Part shown: positions 27,518 to 36,304 of the stretch, in pieces
How the letters are laid out: every line of letters starts with the position of its first letter
How positions within the stretch are numbered: position 1 is the stretch's first letter
DNA from: CAYFNK01 sp964393215
Lineage (GTDB): Archaea > Nanobdellota > Nanobdellia > SCGC-AAA011-G17 > PNOQ01
Assembly: GCA_964393215.1 (NCBI GenBank)
Contig: CAYMSW010000003.1
Location: forward strand, 1-45,843
DNA length: 45,843 nucleotides
Direction: 5' to 3'
Notes under the pieces: generated by a model
The model's database searches: none
What the model was told of the DNA's origin: nothing
Seen by the model: the letters and a program-made list of their open reading frames with translations, nothing else
Made by a program: the position numbers and the translations under genes

Positions 27518-28582
27518 TTATGATGCCCATCGTTCAGTTTGTCCCTGGAGAACCTCCTGCATAATGTCTCGTATGCCATACCGCATCGACCACTCAGGGT
27601 AATGTTTCCGGAATTTCGATACATCGCTGACCCACCAGATGTGATCTCCGGCTCGATTATCCCCCGAATAAGACCAGTTCAGTTTATTTCCTGTCATCTC
27701 TTCAACCATGGAGATGGCTTCCAACATGGAGCAGTTTGCATAACGCCCTCCCCCAATATTATAGACTTCTCCCGAGCGCGGATTATTGAATACATGCCAG
27801 AATCCATTAACAAGATCATAGGAGTGAATGTTATCACGGACTTGTTTCCCCTTATAGCCGAAAACCGTATATTTCTGACCAGTTAGCCCACATTTTGCTA
27901 GATATGCAAGAAATCCGTGAAGTTCAGCTCCCGAATGTCCAGGTCCCGTGAGGCAACCCGCACGAAAAGATGATGTTTTCATGCCAAAATATCTTCCATA
28001 CTCCTGAACAAGAATATCCGCAGCCACTTTCGATGCGCCAAAAAGGCTGTGCATACAAGCATCGATGCTCATGGATTCATCGATACCATGTTTAAAATAT
28101 GGATGGCTTTCAACAATTTCCCACCGTTTTTCTAGTTCGACCAGTGGCAATTGGTTGGGCGAATCTCCATATACCTTGTTGGTGCTGGTAAAAATAAAAG
28201 TAGCATTTGGACAGTACTTTCGTGTCAGTTCCAAAAGATTCAGGGTACCGTTTGCGTTAACCGTGAAATCCGTAATCGGTTCTTTTGCAGCCCAATCATG
28301 GCTGGGTTGTGCAGCGGTGTGGAGCACAAGGCCTATTGAAGTGGAGTATGATTTAAATATCCCTTCAAGCGATGCATAATCTCTTATATCCATATTTTCA
28401 TGTCTATAAAGCTTAAAATTGCTCTCCAGTTGCCGGCGACTCCAACTCGTACTGGCCTCTTTCCCGAAAAAGTATGCACGCATATCATTGTCAATGCCTA
28501 TAATGTCTATCCCTTTTTCAGCAAAAAATTTGACAGCCTCTGCGCCGATGAGTCCTGCGGATCCTGTTACGATTGCAAGCAA
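27518..28582 (-). CDS. NAD-dependent sugar epimerase/dehydratase, CDP-paratose 2-epimerase-like
   Basis: 354 residues of the extended SDR family. The NAD motif is VTGSAGLIG (residues 5-13), followed by IDND. FTSTNKVYGD, GKQVRDNIHSYDLV and VYNIGGGRYANCSM closely resemble CDP-paratose/tyvelose 2-epimerases and relatives. The expected active-site YxxxK is SLFGASK: Phe181 (TTT) stands where the catalytic Tyr should be, while Lys185 is kept. The start is a TTG at 28582, backed by a strong AGGAGG six bases upstream. It may convert a nucleotide sugar for the nearby transferases; the exact reaction is uncertain because of the Tyr change. Confidence 0.82.
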   Translation of the reverse strand: MLAIVTGSAGLIGAEAVKFFAEKGIDIIGIDNDMRAYFFGKEASTSWSRRQLESNFKLYRHENMDIRDYASLEGIFKSYSTSIGLVLHTAAQPSHDWAAKEPITDFTVNANGTLNLLELTRKYCPNATFIFTSTNKVYGDSPNQLPLVELEKRWEIVESHPYFKHGIDESMSIDACMHSLFGASKVAADILVQEYGRYFGMKTSSFRAGCLTGPGHSGAELHGFLAYLAKCGLTGQKYTVFGYKGKQVRDNIHSYDLVNGFWHVFNNPRSGEVYNIGGGRYANCSMLEAISMVEEMTGNKLNWSYSGDNRAGDHIWWVSDVSKFRKHYPEWSMRYGIRDIMQEVLQGQTERWAS

Positions 28583-28754
28583 AATTACCCTCCTGCGAAA
28601 AATTAATAATTTAATTCAGACCAACTATTGGTTTTTTCAGTAAATGATCGCTTTACATATCGGTTTCTCGACGGCTATTCGAATAACGGGATTGTTATTA
28701 CAGCTCTCTGTGAAAAATATACATGCAATATTTTAGAAAAAATTTTTTCCGCAC

Positions 28755-29573
28755 CTACGACCATGATAAATTTTCGTTCCAGCGATTATCTTTGATCAGG
28801 GAAGAATCCCGTTTGACAAAAAGGCATTCACCCTGTGCGGGCATTCCATCAAGGGGCCGACCATGTATACCGTATATGTCAAAAAGCCGGTATCCCCTGC
28901 CAGAGAGAAAAACCACGATTTCATCCAATAAAGGGATATCTTTTTGATACGGAAGTAAGGCGAACTCGAGTTGAATAAAATCTGCCCGGGCGACAGCATC
29001 AGGCGCACCTGTCAAAACGCTCAACTCGGCACCCTGTATATCCATCTTTATGATACCCGGTTTCGGGAAACCTGTCTGTTCGATAATATCATCGAGAGTT
29101 CTCATTTCAGACTCGATGACGGTTCCAAACGGTTCTCCCCGGGTGTTTCCATATAGAGAGCTCAGATGACCGTGGCACATAAATCTAGCCGTGCTGTTTT
29201 TATCGCCGACAATTGTTTTCACGAATTTGATGTGATCATCTCCGGCCTCTAATCTTGATAGTACTTCAGCGTTCTGCTCCAACGGATCGATCATGAGGAT
29301 ATCCACTCCAGGGTAGATTTCCCGCATCGGCAATGTCCACCTTCCATCTGAAGCACCTATATCCACAATGCTTCGAGGTGAATAGTTCAATTTGTTTTTT
29401 ATCCATTTGAAACGGTCAAGTGCTTCTATTTGAGACATGGCTGATAGCGGTACAATTTCTCCTGATGCCACCCATCGCCTTGTAATTTCAAGTCCGAGAA
29501 AGTGCAAATATGGGCTTACACGTTGCGAGAGAAAATCGATCAGTTTTCTTTTATAGGTCGTCTTTACCACCAT
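28755..29573 (-). CDS. FkbM-family methyltransferase
   Basis: 272 residues. SIVDIGASDGRWTLPM (SAM motif I, near 69), LMIDPLEQN (motif II), EMRTLDDII and IIKMDIQGAELSVLTGA are the diagnostic FkbM pattern, followed by IQLEFALLPY. The N-terminal ~60 residues are an extension common in the family. FkbM proteins O-methylate sugars and polyketides. The gene lies 49 bases after the GT-B-like gene at 29623. A 14-base palindrome of A6T6 type follows its stop. Confidence 0.88.
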   Translation of the reverse strand: MVVKTTYKRKLIDFLSQRVSPYLHFLGLEITRRWVASGEIVPLSAMSQIEALDRFKWIKNKLNYSPRSIVDIGASDGRWTLPMREIYPGVDILMIDPLEQNAEVLSRLEAGDDHIKFVKTIVGDKNSTARFMCHGHLSSLYGNTRGEPFGTVIESEMRTLDDIIEQTGFPKPGIIKMDIQGAELSVLTGAPDAVARADFIQLEFALLPYQKDIPLLDEIVVFLSGRGYRLFDIYGIHGRPLDGMPAQGECLFVKRDSSLIKDNRWNENLSWS

Positions 29574-29622
29574 GATAGTTATTTCGCTTTCTATTGATAT
29601 AGCTGCATTTTTTTATGCCATA

Positions 29623-31020
29623 CTACATATTGTTTCCGACATACTCGATCATACAGGCATTTACCAACCGCTCACAGGCTCGGCCGTCTAACTGTCCTAT
29701 TTCATCCTCGACAACTTTTCGACGCTCTACGATATGTTCATTGGGAGATGTCAGGGCTTGTCGAATCTTATTTTTTAGCTGGGTACGACTGGTTGCCGTT
29801 TTAATAGCGCCATATGACGCGAGCCTGCGGTTATGGAAGTTGGAGGCATGATCGAAATAGACCGGATGCCGTGCCAAGTTTCCCGTAGGAACCGGAAAAT
29901 ACCACATATATATCGTCGGTTTATCAAACATGCAGGCCTCAATGGCAATAGTAGAAAAAATATTGATGACACAATCACAGGAGGCTAAACTATTCCAAAG
30001 CTGATACTCCTCTATCTGCAGTACAGAACGCCCGCGATCACCGGCATTATAATGGGGATCAGCCAGGCTGACTGCGACGCCCTCAAGATTCCTGGCATAG
30101 GACAGTAAAGGTTCTAGATAAACCGATGCCATAAATTTTTTGTTAGGATAAAAACGAAATATCAACTGGCAATCCAGTCCCTCCCGCTGTAACTCCAAAA
30201 AACAATCCAGCATTTCAAAGTATTGGGACTCGTAGATAAATCCAGCAAAAAGGATCGTCTTGCGTTTCGGGTCAAGTCCAAGATCTTCAAGGAACCTGTC
30301 TCTTTCCATTAGTAAAGCTGGATTTACATTGTAGCGTATGGGACCTATTTCCGTTATGCGATTGGACGGGATGAAATGAATACGCTCTGCATCCTCCCGC
30401 ATGTTTTTCCCCCAGACCAGAAGCCTTTCAATTGGAATGCCCCGAAATCCTTTTGATGAAAGAATATCATAGTTGCCAACGATATGAATAACAGAAATCT
30501 TATGTCTTCTCCCCCACCACGTCATAAGCCCTTCAAGGTCTGAACTCGTAGAACCGACTCCCAGGAGCAGCAACTGGTCGATCTCTTCTGAATTGCACCC
30601 CTTCAGTATTGGATGTTTTCCTATGAGAAGTCCCTCAAAGACCGTTAATAACCTTATGAGGGGGTTAGAAAGTGCTAGGAGACAAAATAACCAATTCAAG
30701 ATCTTCCAGAAAAGAGAACTATCCAAATGTTGTCGGCGGAACCGTTCCCTTACCCCAGGATCTGTCGAAGGATAGCGCATACGGATATCCCTTGATAACC
30801 TTAAGAGTTTACCGCGAACACCTGAAAAATTTAGAAAATTCAGGGCCTGATATTCACAGCCGGGAATTCGCGTCAGCAGGCCCATGTAATCCTCACGCAC
30901 CAGGAAGATAATTCTAATGTTCTGTTTGACAAATGCGTGCACAACTTCTTTTCGATGCAGATGATTGGTGGCTCCCTTACCTAGCAAGGCGATGCCTAAA
31001 CAGTATTTCGGTAGATTCAT
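29623..31020 (-). CDS. GT-B-like transferase, CDP-glycerol/polysialyl-type fold
   Basis: 465 residues. IALLGKGATNHLHRKEVVHAF is an unusual N-terminal domain. Later KTILFAGFIYESQYFEML begins the second domain, and CVINIFSTIAIEACMFDKPTIYMWYF carries the S-T...E-A...KP pattern seen in CDP-glycerol glycerophosphotransferase-like and some sialyl/Kdo transferase-like GT-B proteins. The fit is by pattern only. Because the next three genes upstream make a CMP-nonulosonate, this is the best candidate in the window to transfer that acid, although the short gap (61 bases) is the only direct support. Confidence 0.55.
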   Translation of the reverse strand: MNLPKYCLGIALLGKGATNHLHRKEVVHAFVKQNIRIIFLVREDYMGLLTRIPGCEYQALNFLNFSGVRGKLLRLSRDIRMRYPSTDPGVRERFRRQHLDSSLFWKILNWLFCLLALSNPLIRLLTVFEGLLIGKHPILKGCNSEEIDQLLLLGVGSTSSDLEGLMTWWGRRHKISVIHIVGNYDILSSKGFRGIPIERLLVWGKNMREDAERIHFIPSNRITEIGPIRYNVNPALLMERDRFLEDLGLDPKRKTILFAGFIYESQYFEMLDCFLELQREGLDCQLIFRFYPNKKFMASVYLEPLLSYARNLEGVAVSLADPHYNAGDRGRSVLQIEEYQLWNSLASCDCVINIFSTIAIEACMFDKPTIYMWYFPVPTGNLARHPVYFDHASNFHNRRLASYGAIKTATSRTQLKNKIRQALTSPNEHIVERRKVVEDEIGQLDGRACERLVNACMIEYVGNNM

Positions 31021-31081
31021 GCTTCAGTGTTTTCCATAACCATAGATTATCATGCTTCCCGATTCAGGAAGTCGATTCTTA

Positions 31082-32239
31082 TCAATAAGTGATCTGTTTT
31101 TGAATGTTGAATTCAAATTTTTTTAGGATTTCAACCATTTGGAGGCCAGCATTACCTTTTCCGTAAAGGTGATTTGGTTTGTATGCACCGTGTTCAACCT
31201 GTTTCAATACCGCGTTTATTATCAGTTCCCGATCGTAACCGACATCAATTACATTGGCGCAACGTTCTCTTCCATTCTGGCGTGATCCAATATTGACGGA
31301 AGGAACACCCATAAATGCAGTTTCGCGTATGCCACTGCTGGAATTTCCTATCAGGCTGGCAGAATTGTTTAGTAACGGTGCATAAAGCTCTATGGGCAGG
31401 CTTTTGAAGAAATGGATATAATCGATATTATCCTTTTCCCTAAGCATCCTTAACCCTTTGGATATCCCATCTGACCCAGCGTCCATATTGGGCCATATCC
31501 ATATTGTCTTCATTTTTAATTCGGTGACGGCTGCGATGGTTTCATTGATATGATCCAGATTCTGACGATACTCTGTGGTCACAGGATGCTGGAGTACTAC
31601 CAAATACGGGCTGCTCAAATCCACCACAGCCCCTACACCAGAGGTTTTCTGGAGTTCCGTCAGCTGACGGATGTCGGACAGGTCCAACTCCGCGATGACG
31701 TCAAGGCTGGTGGAGCCCACTGGGAAGATCGAATCGGGGGACTCCCCCATTTTTTCGATACGCCGGGCAGCGTCCTCGGTGGCCGGGAAGTGGAGATGGG
31801 CCAATTTGGTAATCGCATGCCGGATGCTCTCGTCGATGGAGCCGGACACCTCACCTCCTTCCACGTGGGCAACCGGTATATTCATATAGGCTGCTGTCAT
31901 GGCCACCGGCAGGCATTCAAAGCGATCGGCGATGACCACGACAATATCAGGTTTTAAATTCTCAAAAGCCGTGCTAAACTCTGAAACGGCCAACCCTGCA
32001 GATTTGGCCATAGTTACAGGATTCTCACCCTCCACCAGGAAATGAATCACGCGATCTATCGGGATCCCATTCTCATCAAATGATCTGGAGATATTGCCGT
32101 ATTTGGCTAGTATGGCACCGCCTCCGATGATGATCTGCAATTCCAGTCCAGGCTCGGCTCTGATGTGTCTGATGACCGATTTCATTTTGGCGTAATTCCC
32201 CCGTGTCGTTACCACGAGACATATCTTTATTCGTTTCAC
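31082..32239 (-). CDS. neuC: Hydrolysing UDP-sugar 2-epimerase, NeuC-like
   Basis: About 385 residues. KICLVVTTRGNYAKM, IGGGAILAKYG, DIVVVIADRFECLPVAMTA, VAHVEGGEVSGSIDES and IGNSSSGIRETAFMGVPSVNIGSRQNGRER are the family signatures. NeuC hydrolyses UDP-GlcNAc to ManNAc; the LegG relatives act on UDP-diacetamido-trideoxy sugars. A GTG at 32254 opens the frame, but the GTG at 32239 forms a four-base overlap with the stop of the NeuB gene and follows GGGAG by eight bases, so it is preferred. No LegB/LegC/LegH genes are seen, which leans to the ManNAc route (inference). Confidence 0.88.
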   Translation of the reverse strand: MKRIKICLVVTTRGNYAKMKSVIRHIRAEPGLELQIIIGGGAILAKYGNISRSFDENGIPIDRVIHFLVEGENPVTMAKSAGLAVSEFSTAFENLKPDIVVVIADRFECLPVAMTAAYMNIPVAHVEGGEVSGSIDESIRHAITKLAHLHFPATEDAARRIEKMGESPDSIFPVGSTSLDVIAELDLSDIRQLTELQKTSGVGAVVDLSSPYLVVLQHPVTTEYRQNLDHINETIAAVTELKMKTIWIWPNMDAGSDGISKGLRMLREKDNIDYIHFFKSLPIELYAPLLNNSASLIGNSSSGIRETAFMGVPSVNIGSRQNGRERCANVIDVGYDRELIINAVLKQVEHGAYKPNHLYGKGNAGLQMVEILKKFEFNIQKQITY

Positions 32240-33264
32240 TTCAAATTCTCCCACTTAATCACTGTATCCATGTCCATATCTGTTTTAGTTATTTTACCGA
32301 TCACATCTTCCAGTCGGTCCGGGGAAATACCGGTTCCTGGCCGTTTGCAGCACAGCGTGTCCACTGTCAACACGTCCCCTTTTTTCACTTTGCAGGCTGT
32401 CACCACGCTTTTACGCGCCCATTTCAAATTGACCAGTTCCTCCGGCCCCGGATGCTTCACACCAGTCCCCATTCCCATTTCTATCTCACGAATTTGGCGA
32501 ACCATTTCAGGAAGGTCCGTTTTTCCGCAGGATACTTTCCAATCCTGGGCATTTGGAACATTGTAGTCGAGGGTGATATGCTTTTCAATGATGTCTGCCC
32601 CCATAACCGCCGCAGCAATAGGAAAATGAAATCCACGGGTATGATCAGAATACCCGGTTACGACTTTAAATCGATCTTTAATGGTTTCGATGGCGCGCAG
32701 ATTTACTTCAACTGCCGGTGTTGGGTATCGGGTCACACAATGCAACACTGCTATATCCGGATTACCAGCACTTTCAAAAATCGCAAGGGCATCATTGATT
32801 TGGGACAAGGTGTACATGCCTGTAGAGAGAATGACCGGTTTCATTCTCGACGCGATTTTCCTGAGATAGGCCCAGTTGGAAATGTCGCCGGATCCAATTT
32901 TGTACGCCGGGACGTCGAGATGGTCCAACACCTTCAGGCTGTCTTCATCGTGTGCTGTGGCCAGAAATGTGATGTTGTGTTCCTCACAGTAACCGGAGAT
33001 CTCACCAAAAGCTGCCGGAGGAAGTTCCTTCGGTTTCAACCGATCGATCCACTCCATCGAAGCTTTTGAGATCAGGCTTTCGGTCTGGAATATTTGAAAT
33101 TTGACAGCATCCGCCTTGGAAGATACAGCGAGGTCCACCAGTTGAAATGCCTTTTCTAAATTTCCGAAATGGGCCACGCCTGCTTCAGCGATGATATAAA
33201 CCGGCTGATCCTTTCCGATCAGCCGGTCATCAATGGTAAGATTGCACGAAAAAAAAGAGTCCAT
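32236..33264 (-). CDS. neuB: N-acylneuraminate/nonulosonate synthase, NeuB-like
   Basis: 342 residues. A TIM barrel with IIAEAGVAHFGNLEKAF, ADAVKFQIF, FLATAHDEDSLKVL, AYKIGSGDISN, ILSTGMYTL and TGYSDHTRGFHFPIAAAVMGADIIEKH (in parts). The C-terminal SAF (antifreeze-like) domain is TACKVKKGDVLTVDTL. It condenses a 6-carbon N-acyl sugar with phosphoenolpyruvate to give a 9-carbon acid. Translation of NeuC is coupled by the overlap at its stop. NeuB, LegI and PseI cannot be separated with confidence from sequence alone. Confidence 0.92.
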   Translation of the reverse strand: MDSFFSCNLTIDDRLIGKDQPVYIIAEAGVAHFGNLEKAFQLVDLAVSSKADAVKFQIFQTESLISKASMEWIDRLKPKELPPAAFGEISGYCEEHNITFLATAHDEDSLKVLDHLDVPAYKIGSGDISNWAYLRKIASRMKPVILSTGMYTLSQINDALAIFESAGNPDIAVLHCVTRYPTPAVEVNLRAIETIKDRFKVVTGYSDHTRGFHFPIAAAVMGADIIEKHITLDYNVPNAQDWKVSCGKTDLPEMVRQIREIEMGMGTGVKHPGPEELVNLKWARKSVVTACKVKKGDVLTVDTLCCKRPGTGISPDRLEDVIGKITKTDMDMDTVIKWENLK

Positions 33265-33355
33265 TCTTATAAGTATTTATTCGATTGCATTGCCATAGGT
33301 GCTTTGTCTTACATGGGATGGATGTGGATTCCGACACGACTTATATCAGCGCACA

Positions 33356-34087
33356 TCAAATCTCCTGAGAAAAAAAACGGATCGGAACATGTGGTAAGGA
33401 GACACATGCCGATTTCAGCAAAGCCTCTGCAATGGGTATGTCCTCCGGCTGATCCACGTCATACGCATAAGATCTTTCGATTTCGACGACCGCACAGGGC
33501 TCTGTATAAAAACTGCCGGTTTCCAGCAAGGCCCGTGTTCGAACCGCGATTAAGTTGCCAAAAGTGTAAAGTGAAGGTTTCATCTGTTTGTTATAAGCAG
33601 TATTTCTTTCTTCACGGTAAAGAAACCTGGCCCTGCCATTAACCTCCTCCCGCTGGTTCCACGCATGACTGTTATGAGAAACAGGCGTTATATTATGGCA
33701 GGATTGCGCTTCCGGATCATTCTCCAGGGCATCCAGTAACTGGGAAACATGCTCCGGCAGCAAGAAAGGGCTTGTTGGCTGTACAAGGACCAGGACATCG
33801 GGAATGGATGGACGATGCCGATTCAAAAAATCCAGTGCGACTTCACCAACGGGTATTTCATCTCCTGAAAGCTTTTCGGGCCTGAGATCGGCACCTGCAC
33901 CGAGGTCCTTTGCACACTTGAGGATGGCATCATGATCCGACGAACAGATCACCTTTTCCAACCGATTACTGGCAAGTGCCGCTCGAATACCGTACTCCAT
34001 CAACCGTAGCCCACAAATCGGAAACAGATTTTTCAAAGGGATGCTTTTTGAGCCGCCCCTTGCCGGAACAAATGCCCACGTTTTCAT
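33356..34087 (-). CDS. neuA: CMP-nonulosonate cytidylyltransferase, NeuA-like
   Basis: 243 residues. TWAFVPARGGSKSIPLKN is the CTP-binding loop, followed by EKVICSSDHDAIL, LVLVQPTSPFLLPEHV and VEIERSYAYDVDQPEDI. It activates the NeuB product with CTP, giving the donor for a sialyl-type transferase. The ATG at 34087 has AGGA with a seven-base spacer, lying right after the stop of the radical SAM gene. A gap of 91 bases separates it from neuB with no gene in it. Confidence 0.9.
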   Translation of the reverse strand: MKTWAFVPARGGSKSIPLKNLFPICGLRLMEYGIRAALASNRLEKVICSSDHDAILKCAKDLGAGADLRPEKLSGDEIPVGEVALDFLNRHRPSIPDVLVLVQPTSPFLLPEHVSQLLDALENDPEAQSCHNITPVSHNSHAWNQREEVNGRARFLYREERNTAYNKQMKPSLYTFGNLIAVRTRALLETGSFYTEPCAVVEIERSYAYDVDQPEDIPIAEALLKSACVSLPHVPIRFFSQEI

Positions 34088-34098
34088 AATGCTTTCCT

Positions 34099-36177
34099 TT
34101 AGGCGGGGTGTGGAGACCTGAGAAACTTTTTGACATACGCTTTGCTCAGGATCCTGGCAATTCCCGCAGTATCATTGCCATACAGGGAAACCATTCGGCT
34201 GATCGTTTCCCGTTGCTCCCGGCTGTGCACAAATACAAAAGGTCTGGAACCACCCATGTCATAAGGGTCGATTTCCACCGGGTTGCGACCGTTGAGAAAT
34301 CCGGAGATATCGTAACGGAATTTCGTTACGATATCTTTCGGTTCCTCACTCCATAAATCTTTCATTCGGGCCGCGTCAAAAGCAACAGCATCATCCAGGA
34401 AACGAAAATAGGATTCCCCTTTCACTCCTTTGGATCTAAGGAGTTGGATGGCCGTGTCTTTCGCCGCTGTTTGAAGTTTATCCGCGTACAAACCCATGCA
34501 CTTGGATTTATAGGTAAACATCAAATTGTAGCCCATCTCTCCATCAATGTATCTCTCAATCACACCGGGTTGAAGGAGGAATTCTGCCAACTCCTTTTTA
34601 TCTCGCCACAATTCATTTTTCGTTTCGCACATAAACTCTGAAACTGGCTTTCCAAGTTCTCCTTCAGAGGCCGCTTCACTAAGCAATTCAAGCCAGGAAA
34701 AAATGGGTATGTCGATCAATTTTAAAAACTTCAGCAATGCTGAAAAGACAGAGTCGTTGTAAAATATGCCAATCATCAGGTGGACTTTCCGGCAATCCAA
34801 ATAGTCTTGGAAATTGAGGGTATTTGTCGCGACACAGATCTCCTCAATTTCAAAAGATTTCAGTGGGTGTTCTCCCAATTGGAATTTCCCAAAAGCACGC
34901 GGTAAAGCCCTGTAACGCGAGATCATACCGAATTTTTCCTTAACAGAACCGAAGGCGATCTCACTTCCCGGCAAAAGCATCAATTGATAGGGCATCACCC
35001 GCTTGAATCTCATCTCTATAAGGGCTGAAAGGGAATCGTAATGGGACTTTTTGGTTTCACCCGGCAGCCCTAGGATCACCTCACTATAGGAATTCGCATC
35101 CATCTCAGTAGCTTCTATTGCCAATTCCAATAATGCTTCTGTGGAAATATTCTGGCGTTTAATATTCGAAAGTACGTTTGGGTCCAGAGTTTGCACTGAT
35201 CCGGCAAGGCGCAGAGAACCTTTTAGCTGCTTTGCGGTTTCGAGAACCCTTTTTTTATTATTTTTCCCGGTGGCGACATTAATATACTCAGGAAACTTGG
35301 AGTCTTTTTTGATGCGCCCAATGGCTTCAGCCAATCGTACATCATCCGGATACATTCCGAAATTGGAATCGGCGATATTGAGATCTCTCCGGCCCTCCAG
35401 CTTCTCTTGGGATCTGACTTTATTGGCAATATACTCGATTTCCTCTGTTACTTTCTCCAATCCGTTGCTATGGACTTTCGAAAAATGGTTGTCACCCTCG
35501 ACGCAATAGGTGCAGCTAAACGGGCATCCCCTGTGCAGTTGTATGATTGGCAGCAGTTTGCCATCGAAAAAATCATCCAATTTACCATTAAGATAAGGAG
35601 ACGGAAATCCCGATAGGTTCTTGATCCTTGGGGATGCATCGGGTAAAATCGCACTCCCTTCCTTGTTAATACAATGGACGGAGGGAAGAGCCAAATTCTT
35701 AACCTTTTCAACGTTATCGTCAAACTCATGCAACGCTTCAATTAGACGGACTAGGGTTATTTCACCTTCAAATGTGATATAAAAATCGATTTCTTTCCGT
35801 TTTTTTAAAAATGATTCTCTTCCTATTTTTGAAACTGGATAGTTCGGACCGCCGAAGATGACGATTGTCTCCGGACAAATCTTTTTAATAATAGAGCCAA
35901 AGGTCGAAGATAGGGTGCTGTTCCAGATATAATTGCTAAAACCAATGATGTCAGGCGGCGATTCATTCTCCAGTGCAGATATTAATTTTTCCGGATATTT
36001 GAACAACTGTACTGGTTCGCTAAGCTTCAGGTGAGCCTCTGCATAAGCGGATAGGCACCCAATGGCATAAGGGACCAGTTCTGCGGAGATCTGCATCTGA
36101 GTATATGTCAGATCCGCCAGCCATATTTTCTTTTTGATGGTTTTTCTCTTTCCAGGAATCATAAATTCATATTTCAT
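34099..36177 (-). CDS. Radical SAM protein with B12-binding-type domain and long C-terminus
   Basis: 692 residues. Residues 20-150 are a cobalamin-type domain (LVPYAIGCLSAYAEAHL, DIIGFSNYIWNS, IVIFGGPNYP) without the DxHxxG ligand. The cluster motif HRGCPFSCTYC has cysteines near 218, 222 and 225; LGLPGETKKSHYDSL follows near 370. The last ~270 residues are a large domain I do not recognise. It sits 11 bases before neuA, inside the nonulosonate cassette, and could modify the acid or its precursor (inference). The ATG at 36177 lacks a strong ribosome site. Confidence 0.82.
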   Translation of the reverse strand: MKYEFMIPGKRKTIKKKIWLADLTYTQMQISAELVPYAIGCLSAYAEAHLKLSEPVQLFKYPEKLISALENESPPDIIGFSNYIWNSTLSSTFGSIIKKICPETIVIFGGPNYPVSKIGRESFLKKRKEIDFYITFEGEITLVRLIEALHEFDDNVEKVKNLALPSVHCINKEGSAILPDASPRIKNLSGFPSPYLNGKLDDFFDGKLLPIIQLHRGCPFSCTYCVEGDNHFSKVHSNGLEKVTEEIEYIANKVRSQEKLEGRRDLNIADSNFGMYPDDVRLAEAIGRIKKDSKFPEYINVATGKNNKKRVLETAKQLKGSLRLAGSVQTLDPNVLSNIKRQNISTEALLELAIEATEMDANSYSEVILGLPGETKKSHYDSLSALIEMRFKRVMPYQLMLLPGSEIAFGSVKEKFGMISRYRALPRAFGKFQLGEHPLKSFEIEEICVATNTLNFQDYLDCRKVHLMIGIFYNDSVFSALLKFLKLIDIPIFSWLELLSEAASEGELGKPVSEFMCETKNELWRDKKELAEFLLQPGVIERYIDGEMGYNLMFTYKSKCMGLYADKLQTAAKDTAIQLLRSKGVKGESYFRFLDDAVAFDAARMKDLWSEEPKDIVTKFRYDISGFLNGRNPVEIDPYDMGGSRPFVFVHSREQRETISRMVSLYGNDTAGIARILSKAYVKKFLRSPHPA

Positions 36178-36304
36178 TTTTCACAAAAAGATAACTGTTC
36201 AAAAAACAACAGCTAACAGGTTGAAGAAAAACAACCACCGCCCACTAAAACGATAATCTTAACCGCAATAATGGGAATGTACCGTTGAATCCCTTTCCGT
36301 TCCA

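Noticed and set aside
28619..28640. ACCAA-CTA-TTGGT followed by six T on the plus strand as terminator
   Set aside because: The stem is five base pairs and no plus-strand gene ends nearby.
28735..28754. A6T6 palindrome after the FkbM gene as terminator
   Set aside because: The stem would be only A-U pairs and too weak, and the next gene reads on in the same direction.
32203..33069. Plus-strand open frame of 288 codons
   Set aside because: It lies fully antisense to neuB, whose motifs and family length are clear; the translation is Cys/His/Phe-rich and shows no domain.
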